Shown piece after piece: positions 12,301-24,702 of a stretch of 64,000 nt of DNA (position 1 is its first letter; the number at the start of each line of letters is the position of its first letter). The DNA comes from Megalopta genalis (Eukaryota; Arthropoda; Insecta; Hymenoptera; Halictidae): assembly GCF_051020955.1 (NCBI RefSeq), contig NC_135019.1:21643375-21707374 (forward strand), read 5' to 3'. Below the pieces are notes generated by a model. It worked only from the letters and a program-made list of their open reading frames with translations. It was not told the DNA's origin and did not search any database. The translations under genes were made by a program, and so were the position numbers.

Positions 12301-14257
12301 TCCGAATTGAGATTTATAGGAGCTTGTGCACGGTTAGGATGTTAAACAGGCGAATCTCTGTTATAGTTCTTTCTTACAATTGCTCCGTTCCAAAAAAGAA
12401 ATGGCGAATTATGACCAAAAAGGGAGATCAGGGTTTCTAATTGAAAACAGTTTGATCGCGTTGAAACAGAGAGTGTTGCAGCGTGTGCGTGTCTAGCTGT
12501 TATGAGATTCATTCCTTGTGTCGTGCAGTATACTTCTACGTCTTAATAAGTAACCTATCTCAGTTTTTGTTACGGCTCTCGGATATACAAATTATTGTAT
12601 CCATTTATATTACGAACAATACATTTTATCTTTTTTTGTTTTGTGTATTTATGATTTCACTCGTTTCGAAGCACCTAACTTCAACAAATTGTTTCAATCG
12701 GTAAATGCGTGGCATGCGTATGTCTTCAGATTTCATTGCAATTTTACTTGAATTTCGTTACCGATTGTTGCTTCCAAAATCTTTGTATACGTATAACCAC
12801 AGAAATATCGTGAAACTCTGCTTTAGAATGTGAATAAGTTTTGTTTTAAACACAATACTGTGTGCGTGACAGTTCATGTGTATCGTATATGTACCACTCG
12901 ATGTGTAAACAAGAAAGCAGTCAAGAAGCGACAGGACATGGCAACAAAGGACGAGATCTCTGCTCGTAATATCAGCATTTTAAGGGTTTCTAGGAACGAT
13001 AGCACTACCAATGCAGTGTCCTTGCTTCTCGGCACAGATGTTGCTCTATGGCTTGCAGATGTTGGGATTGGAAGGAGGGACGAGTAGTCGAGGCCGACTT
13101 TTCTATGAAGAATCGACGATCCTGCGAGGACGGGTATCGATACGGATGATCGATCCCACCCTTTGACACGAACGACGGGATTCGTTCGAGAACAAACATG
13201 TGAACAACTTAATGCTCGGACAACGGGCCATTTTTACAGCTGAATTTTCACAATTGAATGGGAACATCGAATAATGGTCATTGTTACATTTTTATCGAAA
13301 TGCAGTTATCAGTGCAGTAAGTATTGTTCCGCCGTGAAAGCCGAAACAGGAAATTCCCAACCATAATTGTACATCCGACGAACATAAAACAGTTGAAGTA
13401 CCTTTCGACCCTATCTGTTCGTCAAACAATACCAATCCATCCGTAGTATGCAGTTTCTCCGTAAAACCGTTACTTTCTTCGGTATTTAACATTTTATTTC
13501 ATTTCCCGGGTTTATTGCCTGCTATTACCTGCTTAATCCTCGAGATACGAAAATCTTTGTATGCGTCACCCAAAGGTGCGAGAGGTATTTGCGGGTGACC
13601 GTTAGTTTGGGCGGTCATTTTCCCTTCCTATGCATCTTTGGAACCAATCAATCAAAACTACTGCCCTTATTCCCTTACTCCAACCAAATTTTATTTTCAA
13701 TTCACGCCCGCTCCGAAGTTACCTGCGAGCAAACAGCGACACGTCCAGTCAGTCAAAAGACAGAATTCGTCGTCTACACCTCGCCTCAATTCAACCTGAG
13801 AATATTCAGTTGTACACAGTTCTTGCATTGTTACCTGTTCAGTTTTCTTTTTATTTGTAGTTTGAAATATGTTCAATTCAGTCGCTTCGATTATTATCCC
13901 TATCGCTCTAAGGAACGATAGGGAACGTGTGAACGTGTTCAGTACATAAATGCGCGGGGAAAACGTTGGTCCTTCGGAGCCGGATATAGTGTTCGTGAAC
14001 ACATTCAACGGAACAACTTTTTCATATAATACTACAACTATACATATAATCGTCGCACGGCCTTGATTTCCGAGATATTTGCAAAATTCCTTTCGTGCTA
14101 CTACATTGAATTCTGCCTATACGTACACATATACGAATACATACTCGAATATTCGAGCAGCTCGAAATTCGGACCAAATGGAGACTCTGTTTTCAAGCCG
14201 AGCCAAGCCGAGTACATATGTGTTATACATATGCACATATGCTCATATATATGTATG
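9334..14257. other. No gene recognised; AT-rich with a small hairpin
   Basis: Many short open frames, none with a recognisable domain. Around 10485-10550 the stretch TTGAAATACTATTTTATTTG pairs with AAAATAGTATTTCAAAT as a hairpin, and 10360-10465 holds two near-copies of a TTATCAAAATAAAATATTT motif. Confidence 0.4.
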
Positions 14258-14530
14258 AGCAGCTCGAAAGAATCGAGTAACTCGAAAGAAAAATATCTAA
14301 AATAAAGCAGTCATGTGTACAATATGTTTATTGTACATGAATAACAATTTATCACTCAGGACGCTCGATCATAGCGAGCCGCTTGAAATGCATCAGAATT
14401 GTTCGATTTTTTTCGAGCTACTCGATTCTTTTGGGCTACTCGATTCTTTTGAGCTACTCGATTCTTTTGAGCTACTCGATTCTTTTGAGCTACTAGATCC
14501 TTTTGAACTACTCGATTCTTTCGAGTCTCA
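14258..14530. repeat. 18-bp minisatellite with an inverted partner
   Basis: Six units of GAGCTACTCGATTCTTTT lie at about 14418-14525. The complement, CTCGAAAGAATCGAGTAACTC, stands at 14264-14285, so the region can form a hairpin with a loop of about 120 nt. The repeat is open in both directions, which creates spurious frames. Confidence 0.8.
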
Positions 14531-14761
14531 GCACGGATCAATTATTCGAGCCGAGTAATACACATGTTTTGCGAGAACTCGAACAGCTCTAATGCGTTTA
14601 CGTCCGTAGCAACGTGTGCATTAACGTTGGTCCGCCGCTTATCTGCTGTACTATAAACAAAAGACGAGAGTTATTTTGAACTCCTCTTCCTCTATTATGT
14701 TATGTCAATTTAACCCAAAACATCGGCAAACCAACGCTGACGCGTGCGGCGGTTATATGTA

Positions 14762-14960
14762 CAGTGGCTCAGAAAAGTGATTGTACAACTTTTAAAATGA
14801 CTTGAATTTTTTTTTAGTTAAAACACAAAGATTTTTAATTTCTTCTTTTCATTCCAAGTAATAGCAAAATTGAAAAAGCAAAGCCTTTTAGCCATCGTCT
14901 AGCCATCATCTAAAACAAATTCAAGTCATTTGGTTCAGTTTTGAAAAATAGGAAATTATA
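14762..14960. mobile_element. Mariner-type MITE fragment
   Basis: Left end TA-CAGTGGCTCAGAAAAG, followed by the family's TTTTAAAATGACTTGAATTTTT and AATAGCAAAATTGAAAAAG blocks. A matching right end is not visible, so it is truncated. Confidence 0.6.
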
Positions 14961-15039
14961 GGAAAAAGTTCTATATAAAAAAGTCTTCTATAACATATCT
15001 CAGAATCATCAAAATTGAAGTTGGAGCCCCTAAAGTAAA

Positions 15040-15670
15040 TAATTACCGTTCACATTAGCACTCTAGGTTGCAAACGTGGTGACATCGACGAACAAATCAA
15101 AGCACTCACAAACGTTCTTATTATGGAACATCTCGACGGAATTTATAAAGCGAGGAATCGGTTCGATGATATACAATTAACATTAGAAATACCGAATTCA
15201 TTGGAAGAAACGTGACGATTAGAAATTCAAGGAAATTATTATGCAATAGCAAGTCCGTGCGAAACAAATGCTTCGAGATAAAGAAACGCCAAACAATTTG
15301 CACGCGTCCGGTGCTGCAACTACCTACGTTCGACGGAACCATCGAAAATTGGGCATCATTTTACGACCTCTTTTCGTCCATGATTGACCGTAACGAACAA
15401 CTCGCGCCAGTACAAAAATTACAGTATCTTCGGTCAACTGTTGTTGCTAAAGTCGCCGCGTGCATCAATTCCCTAAAAACAACCGATGCAATCGAAACGT
15501 TACAAGAGAAATTTGATTGCCTACGCAAGATCCTGCTATACCGACATTGGGATGCCATTTGAGACATTTCAAAACTCGCAAAAGATACCCCGGAAATACT
15601 AGGTGATTTGTTAAATATTATGAACCAACATCTACGGATGCTGAAGAATCTTGGTGAATAGGTATCAACG
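15040..15670 (+). pseudogene. BEL/Pao gag remnant
   Basis: Frames around 15212-15562 contain LPTFDGTIENWASFYDLF, the conserved block of the Pao retrotransposon gag-like domain (DUF1759 family), followed by KLQYLRSTVVAKVAACI. Upstream, LGCKRGDIDEQIKALTN begins the N-terminal part at about 15065. Stops at several points break the frame, so no functional product is expected. Confidence 0.75.
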
Positions 15671-16379
15671 TGAAACTCGTTTTTGATATTTCAACAATTC
15701 GACTTCTGGAATTCGTCACACTTCATCTGTCACGGGTCCTAAAGGCATCACCGAAAGACACTCGCGAGCGCAGACATACATATTTCGCGGCAAAAACTCC
15801 GCAACGATCTGCAACGGCTCACGCACAATTGTTTACGTGCCGTCATACCACTAATGTGTGCCGATCTATCTTCGCACGTCGAATTCGTAATCAACGGCAT
15901 CACGCTCTCACACACCAGCAAGACAATTCAGGAAATCGGAGATCCTCCACCTCCTCGAGTCCGTCTACACATGCGTCCGCAGCAACCATCGCGCCCAGTC
16001 ACGAAAATACAGACTTCGAGCGGCCATCGTGCACATGACGACTATCTCATCGTGTAACTCTGAAAGGGCAATGACATTCACGATACTTTTATTGTGAATT
16101 CCCAATCAAATGAACTTCTGGTTACGGCAATGATCAATGCAATTAATTGGTCGCACAAACCAATTCTATGCCGGTATTCTGTTCCGGTCGGTGCACTCTA
16201 CATACCACTATGGCGAAATATACTGTCAAGACAGTTCAATGGAGACTTAATAATTGTCATCGAACTCTGAATTTTTTTATGAAATAACCAACATTGCCAC
16301 TTCAATTCACGATAACACAGTTGATCAAGCAACCCAGGAAACATACCACGAAACATTGAATTCGCAGATCCGACGTTTC

Positions 16380-17296
16380 ATCGTCCTATACCAATCGACA
16401 TGCTGTTAGGCGTTGGCACAGCATTATCCATCCTAAGCGTAGGTCAAATTAAACTTTTACAGCCCGACGACCCAGACCTTTATCTTAAAAAAAAAAACAA
16501 TGCTAGGATAGGTAATCGGGGGAAGCGCACCCCGTTCAAACCACTCCGAAGCGCTTCATATCATGCTAATACCACATTCCAATTTGACCTCACTCGGTTT
16601 TGGACGATGACGGCGTGCGAGGAACATTTTAAAAACACAATCATACGAAACGCAGAAGAGAGATACATCGTAGCACTCTCCTATTCAACAACAACGAAAC
16701 AAAACTGGGAGACTCCGGATCGACGGCTCACAAACGGTTTTAACTCTAGAGCGAAGGCTACAACGAGATCGAAGTTAGAAGCCATTTTCAAGAAATATCT
16801 CGACCTTGGCCATGTGAGGTCCCCGACACCAATGAGGGGTGCTATCTTCCACTCCACGGGGTGATCAAAATGTTTAATCAAACCACTAAGCTCTGCATTT
16901 TTTTCGACGGATCCGCTGCCACAAGTACCGATCTGTCACTCAAGGATATTGAATATCGTCTAAAATATAAGACGATCAAGAGATCGTATAAGATGTATAA
17001 GAATACGTCCTTCTCAGATTCTGCACACACTAATATGTTATCACTGGTGACATCGAGAAAATGTACAGACAATTTCTGCTACGTCCAGAAGATAGGAAAT
17101 TTGTGAATTAAGTACAGTTACGTTCGGACAATCAGCTGCGCCGTACTTGGTTAGGTCTAACGCAATTAACAGAAAACGAATGCCACCGTTTTACCCACGC
17201 TTCCAAAATCCTGAAACGACATTTCTATGTTCACGATTTGATAACCGGAATCTCTGCAATGCAAGAAGCCATTTCATTGCAAAATTAAATTCTTCT
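16380..17296 (+). pseudogene. BEL/Pao reverse transcriptase remnant
   Basis: Shows DMLLGVGTALSILSVGQI (protease/RT junction), FDGSAATST (RT N-terminal block), then DIEKMYRQFLLRPEDRKF in another frame, and FYVHDLITGISAMQEAIS. The last is the catalytic YVDD box with the first Asp replaced by His. Roughly one hundred residues expected between RPEDRKF and the YVDD-like box are missing, so the core is deleted as well as frameshifted. Confidence 0.8.
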
Positions 17297-17540
17297 TGTC
17301 GCAGTAGCGTCGCAAGAAAAAAAGAGAGAAATTCGTTACCGAGCCAATCGTCGATTCGTCTTAAGAAGAATAGAGAGAGAAAGAGATAAGAGTCGATCGA
17401 GAACTACGGCTCGTGCCGATCGCAATCTCGTAAAAGTGAGAAATTAAGATTGATCATTATATGTAAATAGTATATTAATAAATAAGTCTAAAGATTAACG
17501 ATCATTCTTAGTGTGTGCTTTGTTCGTGAAACCCCACACA
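17297..17540 (+). mobile_element. Solo LTR inserted in BEL/Pao pol
   Basis: Begins TGTCGCAGTAGCGTCGCAAG and ends CCCCACACA. It contains AGTCGATCGAGAACTACG and the AATAAATAAGTCT poly(A) region. It is homologous to the solo LTR at 33292-33539. The interrupted pol reading resumes after it with LLSSAGLNDRQWASN. A target duplication could not be confirmed by eye. Confidence 0.7.
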
Positions 17541-18540
17541 CTGTTACTCAGCTCGGCAGGACTAAACGACAGACAATGGGCATCTAACATTAGCATTAGA
17601 AGTTCTATCCGAGGAAAACATAAACAAACAACTCCATCGAGGCGAATCTTCAACCATTGAAACTCCTGGAGTAGTTTGGAACTCAACAAACGACTCGATA
17701 ACATACACCGTCGAATCAATTCTCCATGCATCTCGTGTCACCAAACGCCTAATCTGCTCTGAAATCGCAAGAATCTACGACCATGTGGGCTTATTAAGAC
17801 CAGTCATCATTATCACGAAAATATACTCCTTCCGGAAATTTGGACATTAAAAATCGATTGAGATGAATCCTTATCTATGGCTATACACACGAAATGGACA
17901 TAATATTATACAAGATTCCATCGGAAAACTATCATTTAATCCGCGTCTACCATAGAATTACATGGATTTTGCGATGCAAGTGAAAGAATCTATGGCGCCT
18001 GTGCGTATATTCGGTCTTGCAACACCTATGGCGAAACGCTCGTAGAACTTCCCGCAACAAAATCAAGGGTCGCGTCATTAGAAAGCCAATCCATTCCTCG
18101 ACTCGAACTATGCAGATCGTTATTGCTCGCATCCTTGGTGAACACCATTAAGAAGGCGCTACATCTGCGGATCGAACGTGCAATTTTTTCGACAGACTCC
18201 ACAATAGTTTTACATTGGTTAAATTTCTCACCACACACCCGAAAAACCTTCACCGCCAACCGAATATCCGAAATACAGTCAATTACAAAAACAGCAGACT
18301 CACTATCGTGGGGCCAAGCAATTCAAGATTTTTTGCAATCATCTATCTGGCAGCATGGGCCACCTGGGCTTCAACAAGACCCATCACACTGGCCTATTTG
18401 GGAATCAATCTCACACGCCGAGGATCCGGAGCAAAAAATAGCAATCTGCATGGCGACCACTTCCGTAGCGATTGACACAAGTATTCTCGAGCGATACTCG
18501 TCATGGGAAAAACTAGTGTGAGTCATTGCATTATGTCGAC
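17541..18540 (+). pseudogene. BEL/Pao pol: post-RT and RNase H remnant
   Basis: Contains LNDRQWASN, a GLLRPVIIITKIY block and, from about 17950, LHGFCDASERIYGACAYIRS, which is typical of the Pao RNase H domain. This is followed by FSTDSTIVLHWL within the open frame 18123-18521. Internal stops and frameshifts make it inactive. Confidence 0.8.
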
Positions 18541-18699
18541 GTTGGAGGCCGGGTCAAACCGCAAAAGGTACTCAATCTAAGATCACCATACTCAAACTAT
18601 TACAAGGTGCGTATTTCAAATGGAAATGCTTGCGCTTCGCCGTCAAGCAGATCATCAACTACAAAATAAATCGGCAAAATTAAATCCCTCTACCGATCA

Positions 18700-19925
18700 A
18701 GACGGAATTCTAAGAGTGGGAGGTCGCCTAAACAATTCGACTGCCCTGTTCACAAAATCACCAAATTCTTCTTCCGAAATCACACATCGCGACGTATGTG
18801 TATCATCATCAATGAGCATAGAAACCTCCTACACACCAGAATAAAAAACATCTTACACTCGTTAAGACAAACGTATCGGCCAATTGATGGTAGAAATCAA
18901 GTATGGAAAACCATTCAAGGATGCGTACGTTGTCGTCAAGCAAATCCTCCACCCGTTAACTACATTATGGGTAATCTGCCAAAAGCAAGAGTTACAGAAT
19001 CACGTTCATTCACCAACGTAGGGGTCGACTACTGTGGATCATTCTTCATAAAAGAGCGACGACACTGAAACCACGAGCGCATGAAAGTATACCTAGCAGT
19101 TTTTGTATGTCTAGTCATAAAAACCGACCATCTTGAACTAGTCAGTGACCGAACTAGCGAAGCATTTATCTGAGCATTACGTCGATTTATCACGGGACGA
19201 AGCTTTTGCATAAATTTATACCCCGACAACGGCACCGACAACTCCGAGAACTATTACATTCTAAAGATCGCCGGGAAAAAAATAACCGCATTCCTCGCTG
19301 AACGCGCCACCAATTGGGCTTCTTATCCCGCCACAAGCTCCACATTTCGGGGGCACGTGGCAGGTCGCGATAAAGTCATTCAAATACCACTTAAAACGCG
19401 TCGTAGGTGCTGAATTACTCACATTTGAAAACTTTAACACATTGTTCATAGATATCGAAACCATCCTCAGCCCCCGACCCCTCACTCCGATCTCTTCCGA
19501 TCCCACCGACCTCCTCATGTTAACTCCAGGTCATTTCCTTATCGGTGATGTTCTTACGAGCCTACGCGAACGCGATCAACGATCACAGCCTCAAACCGAT
19601 TATCTGGATGGCAACGTGTCTAGCAATTAAAACAACACTTATGGAAGCACTTGGTAACGGGAGTACCTGAACGAACTGACAAGTCGCAACAAATGGACCA
19701 GCGAACAGCATTCAATCGCTGAGGGTTCAATCGTTCTTCTCCGGGAAGACAACGTATCCTCGGACGCGTCCTCAAAACTCACCCAGGCTCCAGGAGCGTT
19801 AAAAAAACTGATTCGCTTGTTATATCAACCAGAGGATCATAACCTACATGACAATTCACTTACAATAGACGACCCCAAACAGGCGAGTAATACCGTGACG
19901 TTAGATTCGTACCATTAGCCATATT
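18700..19925 (+). pseudogene. BEL/Pao integrase remnant
   Basis: At 18796-19068 an HHCC-like zinc finger is recognisable (HRNLLHTRIKNILHSLR then GCVRCRQA). Core blocks GVDYCGSFF and PDNGTDNSENYYI follow in shifted frames, and FNTLFIDIETILSPRPLTPI at about 19430-19500 marks the C-terminal half of the core. Multiple stops are present. Confidence 0.8.
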
Positions 19926-20135
19926 ATAGTTAGTAAGACAATACTTCATCGTTTCATGATATTTTAGTCACATCTGATATCGTTATCTAATATTCTTACT
20001 TCCATAATTATACACACTCTAATATTAGCCGAACAAATTCATTCACACCATCATACATATGTATTTATGATTTCACATAATTAGACACGTTCGCATCTGT
20101 ATTATAATTTGATCTTGATTAGTACCCTTTCAACA

Positions 20136-20148
20136 GGGGGAGGGGGGA
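20136..20148 (+). other. Polypurine tract of the BEL/Pao element
   Basis: GGGGGAGGGGGGA directly before a TG that would begin the 3' LTR. This is the expected plus-strand priming site and gives the internal/LTR boundary. Confidence 0.6.
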
Positions 20149-20175
20149 TGTTCTGCATTGGATAATATACCGTGT

Positions 20176-20730
20176 CTCCCATTAATATTCGGACACTTTT
20201 TAAAACGCAATAACTTTTTTAAAACTAAAATAAACAATCTGAATTTTTTTAGATGGTAGAGGGACTAGTATACTAGACAATGACTAAACTACTTTGTTGT
20301 AATTTTGCTATTACTTGGAATGCGCTTGGAACGCCTTTTTTTAGATCTCGGTAAGTGTTATATGCATACTAAAAATTTCATCAAAATTAACGCAAAGTCA
20401 AGTTACAAGCGTTGAAAGATTGTAAAAACTGCAAATTTCTCACACTTATTGGTCGAAGGTGAATCAGATATCGGGACAAAATTGCGATTTTTGTGATCTT
20501 TAATTATTTATAGCTCATAACAAGATCAACCGATTTCGATGAAAGTTTTAACATGCATATAACTTACCGAGATCTACAAAACACGTTTTGTAAATTTTCG
20601 TTATAGGCTCAGATAAAAAAGTTAAAAAAACGAGAGTTTATTTTTCTTTTTATTTTAAGCAATAGCAAAATTTAAAAGAAGCATTCTAGTTATGATCTAG
20701 TAGACTGGTCGCTCTATCATCTCTAAAAAT
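20176..20730. mobile_element. Mariner-type MITE, right end damaged
   Basis: Carries ATTAATATTCGGACAC, TTTTAAAACGCAATAAC and AGAGGGACTAGTATACTAG at the left, and the complementary block CTAGTAGACTGGTCGCTCTA at about 20698-20717 on the right. The terminal CAGTG ends are lost. It abuts the broken BEL/Pao 3' LTR. Confidence 0.6.
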
Positions 20731-21958
20731 ACAAGACACAGTACCGGTCGGAAGAGAGAGTTTCAATTGAATGGCGAATTCAACCAGTTTCAATTCCTAC
20801 CACGGAACAATAACGAAATACATATACATAATAAAACAAATTACAAAAAGAACCCTGGTGCTACCACAAAAATTACATTATCAACAGTTATTTCTTTAAA
20901 AAATGAAAGGAACGCTAGGGTAATGAATCATTTACTGTGGTTTAATAATTAACTTATCGAATAAGATATATTAATTTCTTTTATTTAAATTCAATTATTT
21001 CAATTCTTTGATAATGAATTCGTGAAATTGTCTAAAAAGCTTATAAAAAAAATTCAAGATCAAAGATTACGATTGAAAATCAATATTCAGTAAGATAAAT
21101 CGTTCTGGGTAAGTTATATCACAATATTAATTATATTGGTCCAACATGTTAAGATTATGGAAAAACGAAACAGTGGTTATTTATTCGTATTTGTTTTTAT
21201 TTTCAATTTCAGTAGTTTATTCGTTGTGCACAGTAACTAAACCAATTTTTCGCATGATACGTTAATTACTGCGCTGTTTACCACACGTGAACCTACATAA
21301 CCTCCAAGACATCTCTGTCATATTTTTGAAGATAATATAGCTGAAATTTTATTAAAACAGAAAATTTACATCGATAAAAGAAACTTTTAAATTTACCTCT
21401 AAGATCTTAAGAAATATCAATAAATGGCTAAAGTTATTTTTAATAGAGAATGCTCCCAAAGTCTGCGAACAGGGCATAGTAATTGGCTTCTCTAATTATA
21501 ACGAAAGTGTTTAGTCAATGAACCTGTAGCAATGACTAATTTCGGAATCTCGAAAGGAAAACTGGTGTATACCATCGTATTTTTGGTCTGTTATAGTTGG
21601 ATTCCGAAGTCTAGAACTCTGAGATCAAGTATCAACAATTCCGATATTTCCGCTTCCTTTATTTTAGAGACGGTTCTGGGAACGTTGAATTATATTTACT
21701 ATCGAATAATGATTTTGTTGATTATATTAATGATTTATAGTTAATTATTGGTAATCTACTAGATCCAAAAATTTCTTATCGTAGCCTCACCTATTGCTAG
21801 GCTAGCATATACTTTGAATAGAAAAGGATTGAATGGTATCAAACAGAAGAGGTTTTTACATCAGCGCTCTCTAGCGATTAGATCCCTGACGTGTCCGCTT
21901 TTCGTTCATCCCGATCCACCTGGTTTACCGTCCTGAGGCTAGTCCGACGGTTTCTTCC
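20731..21958. other. No gene recognised
   Basis: AT-rich DNA ending at the sharp left boundary of the three-copy array (TTAGCGACGCATGATTCCCC at 21959). Confidence 0.4.
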
Positions 21959-22573
21959 TTAGCGACGCATGATTCCCCATCAAATCGAACGAGGTTGGAT
22001 TCGAACTATTATTAAATATTCACGACTTCTTGTTTAAACTATGCTAATTGTGTACGTAAAATATGTCGTACATAAATGACAGAGAATCTAATTATCCGAA
22101 CTAACAATAAAAAATATGCATGTATTATTCTGCGTAGATTAGATCCATTGTATGTTTCATACACAATACACATTACCAAGATCTGCGAAACGCATTTTTT
22201 TAAATTTTCATTATTAGCTCATATAAAAAGTTAGAAACTAATACTCTTTATATTTTCTTGTTATTTCAAGGAATAGCAAAGTGGAAAAAATGTTAGTCAG
22301 TATCGCGTCTCTGATATGTCGATCGTTGGCTATTTACAATTGTGTACGTCAAACGTACACAGAAGGAGATTCAGCTGTTTAACGGTAAACTACTACAGGC
22401 AGCTACATATGTAGGAAATTTCCTAGATACGAATAATTATTTTTCAATATCGATAAATAACTGCATAACCCAGGTTCGTAGGGTTTGTTTTCTGAAATGA
22501 AAGTGTTGTGTTTCGAAAAATAAATCGAATGCATCAGGAGGTAGTGGTAACAATAATATGTTAGTCACCAGTA

Positions 22574-22770
22574 GACTGCAGATTTTATGCATTTATAATA
22601 AAAATTACTAGACGAAATAACAAATAATGAAGATATGAGAAAAATTAAATAACATTCTACCACACTCCTCACTTCATTGAAATCACCAAAAAAGTAAATA
22701 TAATCTCATTTACTTTCTGTTCGTTGTAATTAATCTAGACAATTTGTATTCTACACAATGATCCGCAGTC
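22574..22770. mobile_element. GACTGCGGAT-family MITE, unit A
   Basis: Left end GACTGCAGAT (one change), right end ATCCGCAGTC, flanked by TA. Same length (197 bp) as the copy at 609-805. Confidence 0.7.
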
Positions 22771-22815
22771 TAGTAATCAGTTTCTGGTTTCATTTATTTC
22801 AGTCAAATCGCTCCT

Positions 22816-22825
22816 TTTATTTATT
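22816..22825 (-). terminator. Poly(A) signal, copy A-left
   Basis: AATAAATAAA on the minus strand, about 85 nt beyond the stop codon. Confidence 0.7.
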
Positions 22826-22909
22826 AGAAATCAAATATATTCACGTGTGTATTTTTGCAGATTTGACATGCACACTACATATGTACGCACTTCCTCCCTC
22901 TTGTTCGGA

Positions 22910-23305
22910 TTACTCTATTCGTCTCCCGTGACCAATTTCTATGTCACCAACACGCACGTCGCCGACTTCTAAGTCGTTGACTTTTATGTCACCGACACGT
23001 ACATTGCCGAATTTTACGTTGCCAACGTTTACATCGCCCACATTCATTGTGTCGGTTTTGATGCGGCCGATATACACATCGCTGATCGACACTTTGCCGA
23101 CAGTTACTGCCTCCATTTTCATGTTACCAGTATCTAGTTCGCGGATTTTCATGTTCTTAACTTTCACACTGCCCATTTTTATGCGGCCAAGCTTTATATC
23201 GGTGATTTCTACCTGGCCGACTATTAGGTTGCCGAATTCTATGATGGGGCTCTCCAATTCTCTTGTAGGTTCTTCATATGAGACAGTGCCTTCTGTGTCG
23301 CTCAT
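22910..23305 (-). CDS. Pentad-repeat beta-helix-like protein, copy A-left
   Basis: 131 aa, function unknown. Residues 1-19 are an acidic leader starting MSDTEGTVSYEEPTR. Residues 20-24 (PIIEF) and the next 20 pentads (25-124) follow the five-residue pattern, e.g. GNVKF, GNVRV, GDIKV, GDVRV, GDIEI. Pentads 6-9 (KNMKI, RELDT, GNMKM, EAVTV) are atypical yet conserved in the A and B copies. The tail is GHGRRIE. I use the MSDTEG start at 23305. The ATG 48 nt upstream lies in the 5' UTR intron (23399-23335, GTATGT...TCTAG, 65 bp), so it is not in the spliced message. The protein differs from the right-arm A copy at three residues. About five helical coils at four pentads per turn are implied. Confidence 0.85.
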   Translation of the reverse strand: MSDTEGTVSYEEPTRELESPIIEFGNLIVGQVEITDIKLGRIKMGSVKVKNMKIRELDTGNMKMEAVTVGKVSISDVYIGRIKTDTMNVGDVNVGNVKFGNVRVGDIKVNDLEVGDVRVGDIEIGHGRRIE

Positions 23306-23506
23306 CTTACTTAAACTGTACAGCTGCCGATATTCTAGAGAAAGCAGAAGCACTCAATTCGTGAAGTTGACACGCACCGAGATATTACATCGGACATACC
23401 TGTTCTTCCTCAAGACGTGCTCTTGATTTGCCCGCTCTATTACTTCTGTTTGCTTTCCTCGCGGATCGTACAGCCCTTGCTCTGTCGAATCGTGGATTTT
23501 CAGGGG

Positions 23507-23514
23507 TTTTTATA
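23507..23514 (-). promoter_or_regulatory. TATA box, copy A-left
   Basis: TATAAAAA on the minus strand, roughly 105 nt before the 5' UTR splice donor. Transcription would start near 23480. The exon 1 this predicts contains no ATG. Confidence 0.6.
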
Positions 23515-24364
23515 CACGCGCGTGTATTTGCCGCCTTCGTTAATGTTCACGGTCGCGGTTGACGGCAAGTTCGTGTTCCAACATCTCCGAAATAATCGCG
23601 ATGTGTACATACAGTAGCCAACGACATTATTCGAACATTAGTGTAACGCGTTGACTTCTATGCCATATATTTAAATAAATATAATTTAAAGAGGAAACAT
23701 TTCTTATGGTATATTGAAATAGAGTATATAAATGGCAAATTACGTCCTTAGCGACGCACGATTCCCCATCAAATCGAACGAGGTTGGATTCGAATTATTA
23801 TTAAATATTCACGACTTCTTGTTTAAACAATGCTTATTGCTTACGTAAAATATGCCGTACATAAATGACAAAGAATTTAATTACCCAAATTAATAATGAA
23901 ATAATATGCATATATTATCCTCTGTAGAGTATATCCATTGTATGTTTCATACACAATACACATTACCAAGATCTACAGAACACATTTTTTGAAATTTTCG
24001 TTCTTGGCTCATATAAAAAGTTAAAAAACTAATGCTTCTTGTGTTTTGTTGTTATTTCAAGGAATAGCAAAGTGGAAAAAAAGTTAGTCAGTATCGCGTC
24101 TCTGATACGTCGAACGTTGGCTGTTTACAATTGTGTATGTCAAACGTACACAGAAGGAGATTCAGCTGTTTAACGGTAAACTACTACGGGCAGCTAAATA
24201 TGTAGGAAATTTCCTAGATACGAATAATTATTTTTCAATATCGATAAATAACTGCATAACCCAGGTTCGTAGGGTTTGTTTTCTGAAATGAAAGTGTTGT
24301 GTTTCGAAAAATAAATCGAATGCATCAGGAGGTAGTGGTAACAATAATATGTTAGTCACCAGTA

Positions 24365-24563
24365 GACTGCAGATTTTATGCATTTATAATAAAAATTACT
24401 AGACGAAATAACAAATAATGAAGATATGAGAAAAATTAAATAACATTCTACCACACTTCTCACTTCATTGAAATCACCAAAAAAGTAAATATAATCTCAT
24501 TTACCTTTTCTGTTCGTTGTAATTAATCTAGACAATATGTATTCTGCACAATGATCCGCAGTC
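24365..24563. mobile_element. GACTGCGGAT-family MITE, unit B
   Basis: GACTGCAGAT...ATCCGCAGTC with TA on both sides, in the 3' flank of copy B-left. Confidence 0.7.
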
Positions 24564-24608
24564 TAGTAATCAGTTTCTGGTTTCATTTATTTCAGTCAAA
24601 TCGCTCCT

Positions 24609-24618
24609 TTTATTTATT
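24609..24618 (-). terminator. Poly(A) signal, copy B-left
   Basis: AATAAATAAA on the minus strand, 85 nt beyond the stop. Confidence 0.7.
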
Positions 24619-24702
24619 AGAAATCAAATATATTCACGCGTGTATTTTTGCAGATTTGACATGCACACTACATATGTACGCGGTTCCACCCTCTTGTTCG
24701 TA

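Larger units (their letters stand above)
15040..20175 (+). mobile_element. Degenerate BEL/Pao LTR retrotransposon
   Basis: Plus-strand remnants of gag, reverse transcriptase, RNase H and integrase occur in the canonical order, with many stops, frameshifts and at least one deletion in the RT core. A purine tract at 20136-20148 is followed by TGTTCTGCATTGG, which looks like the start of the 3' LTR, cut off by a mariner fragment at about 20176. No 5' LTR was recognised. A solo LTR of another element splits pol at 17297-17540. Confidence 0.85.

Noticed and set aside
14313..14558. Repeat peptide FELLDS on the plus strand and its antisense partner
   Set aside because: A product of the 18-bp minisatellite with no flanking gene structure.
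21985..22010. tRNA-like T-loop (GATTCGAA) in the array unit
   Set aside because: No acceptor stem or anticodon arm could be folded around it.
22941..23426. Long open frames antisense to the repeat-protein genes (also at 793-1332, 24779-25219, 26456-27001, 39420-39905, 41210-41650)
   Set aside because: They encode T/S/P-rich text produced by the complement of the pentad codons, run into intron and UTR, and lack their own promoter or conserved start. The sense frames share leader, tail, intron and poly(A) signal.
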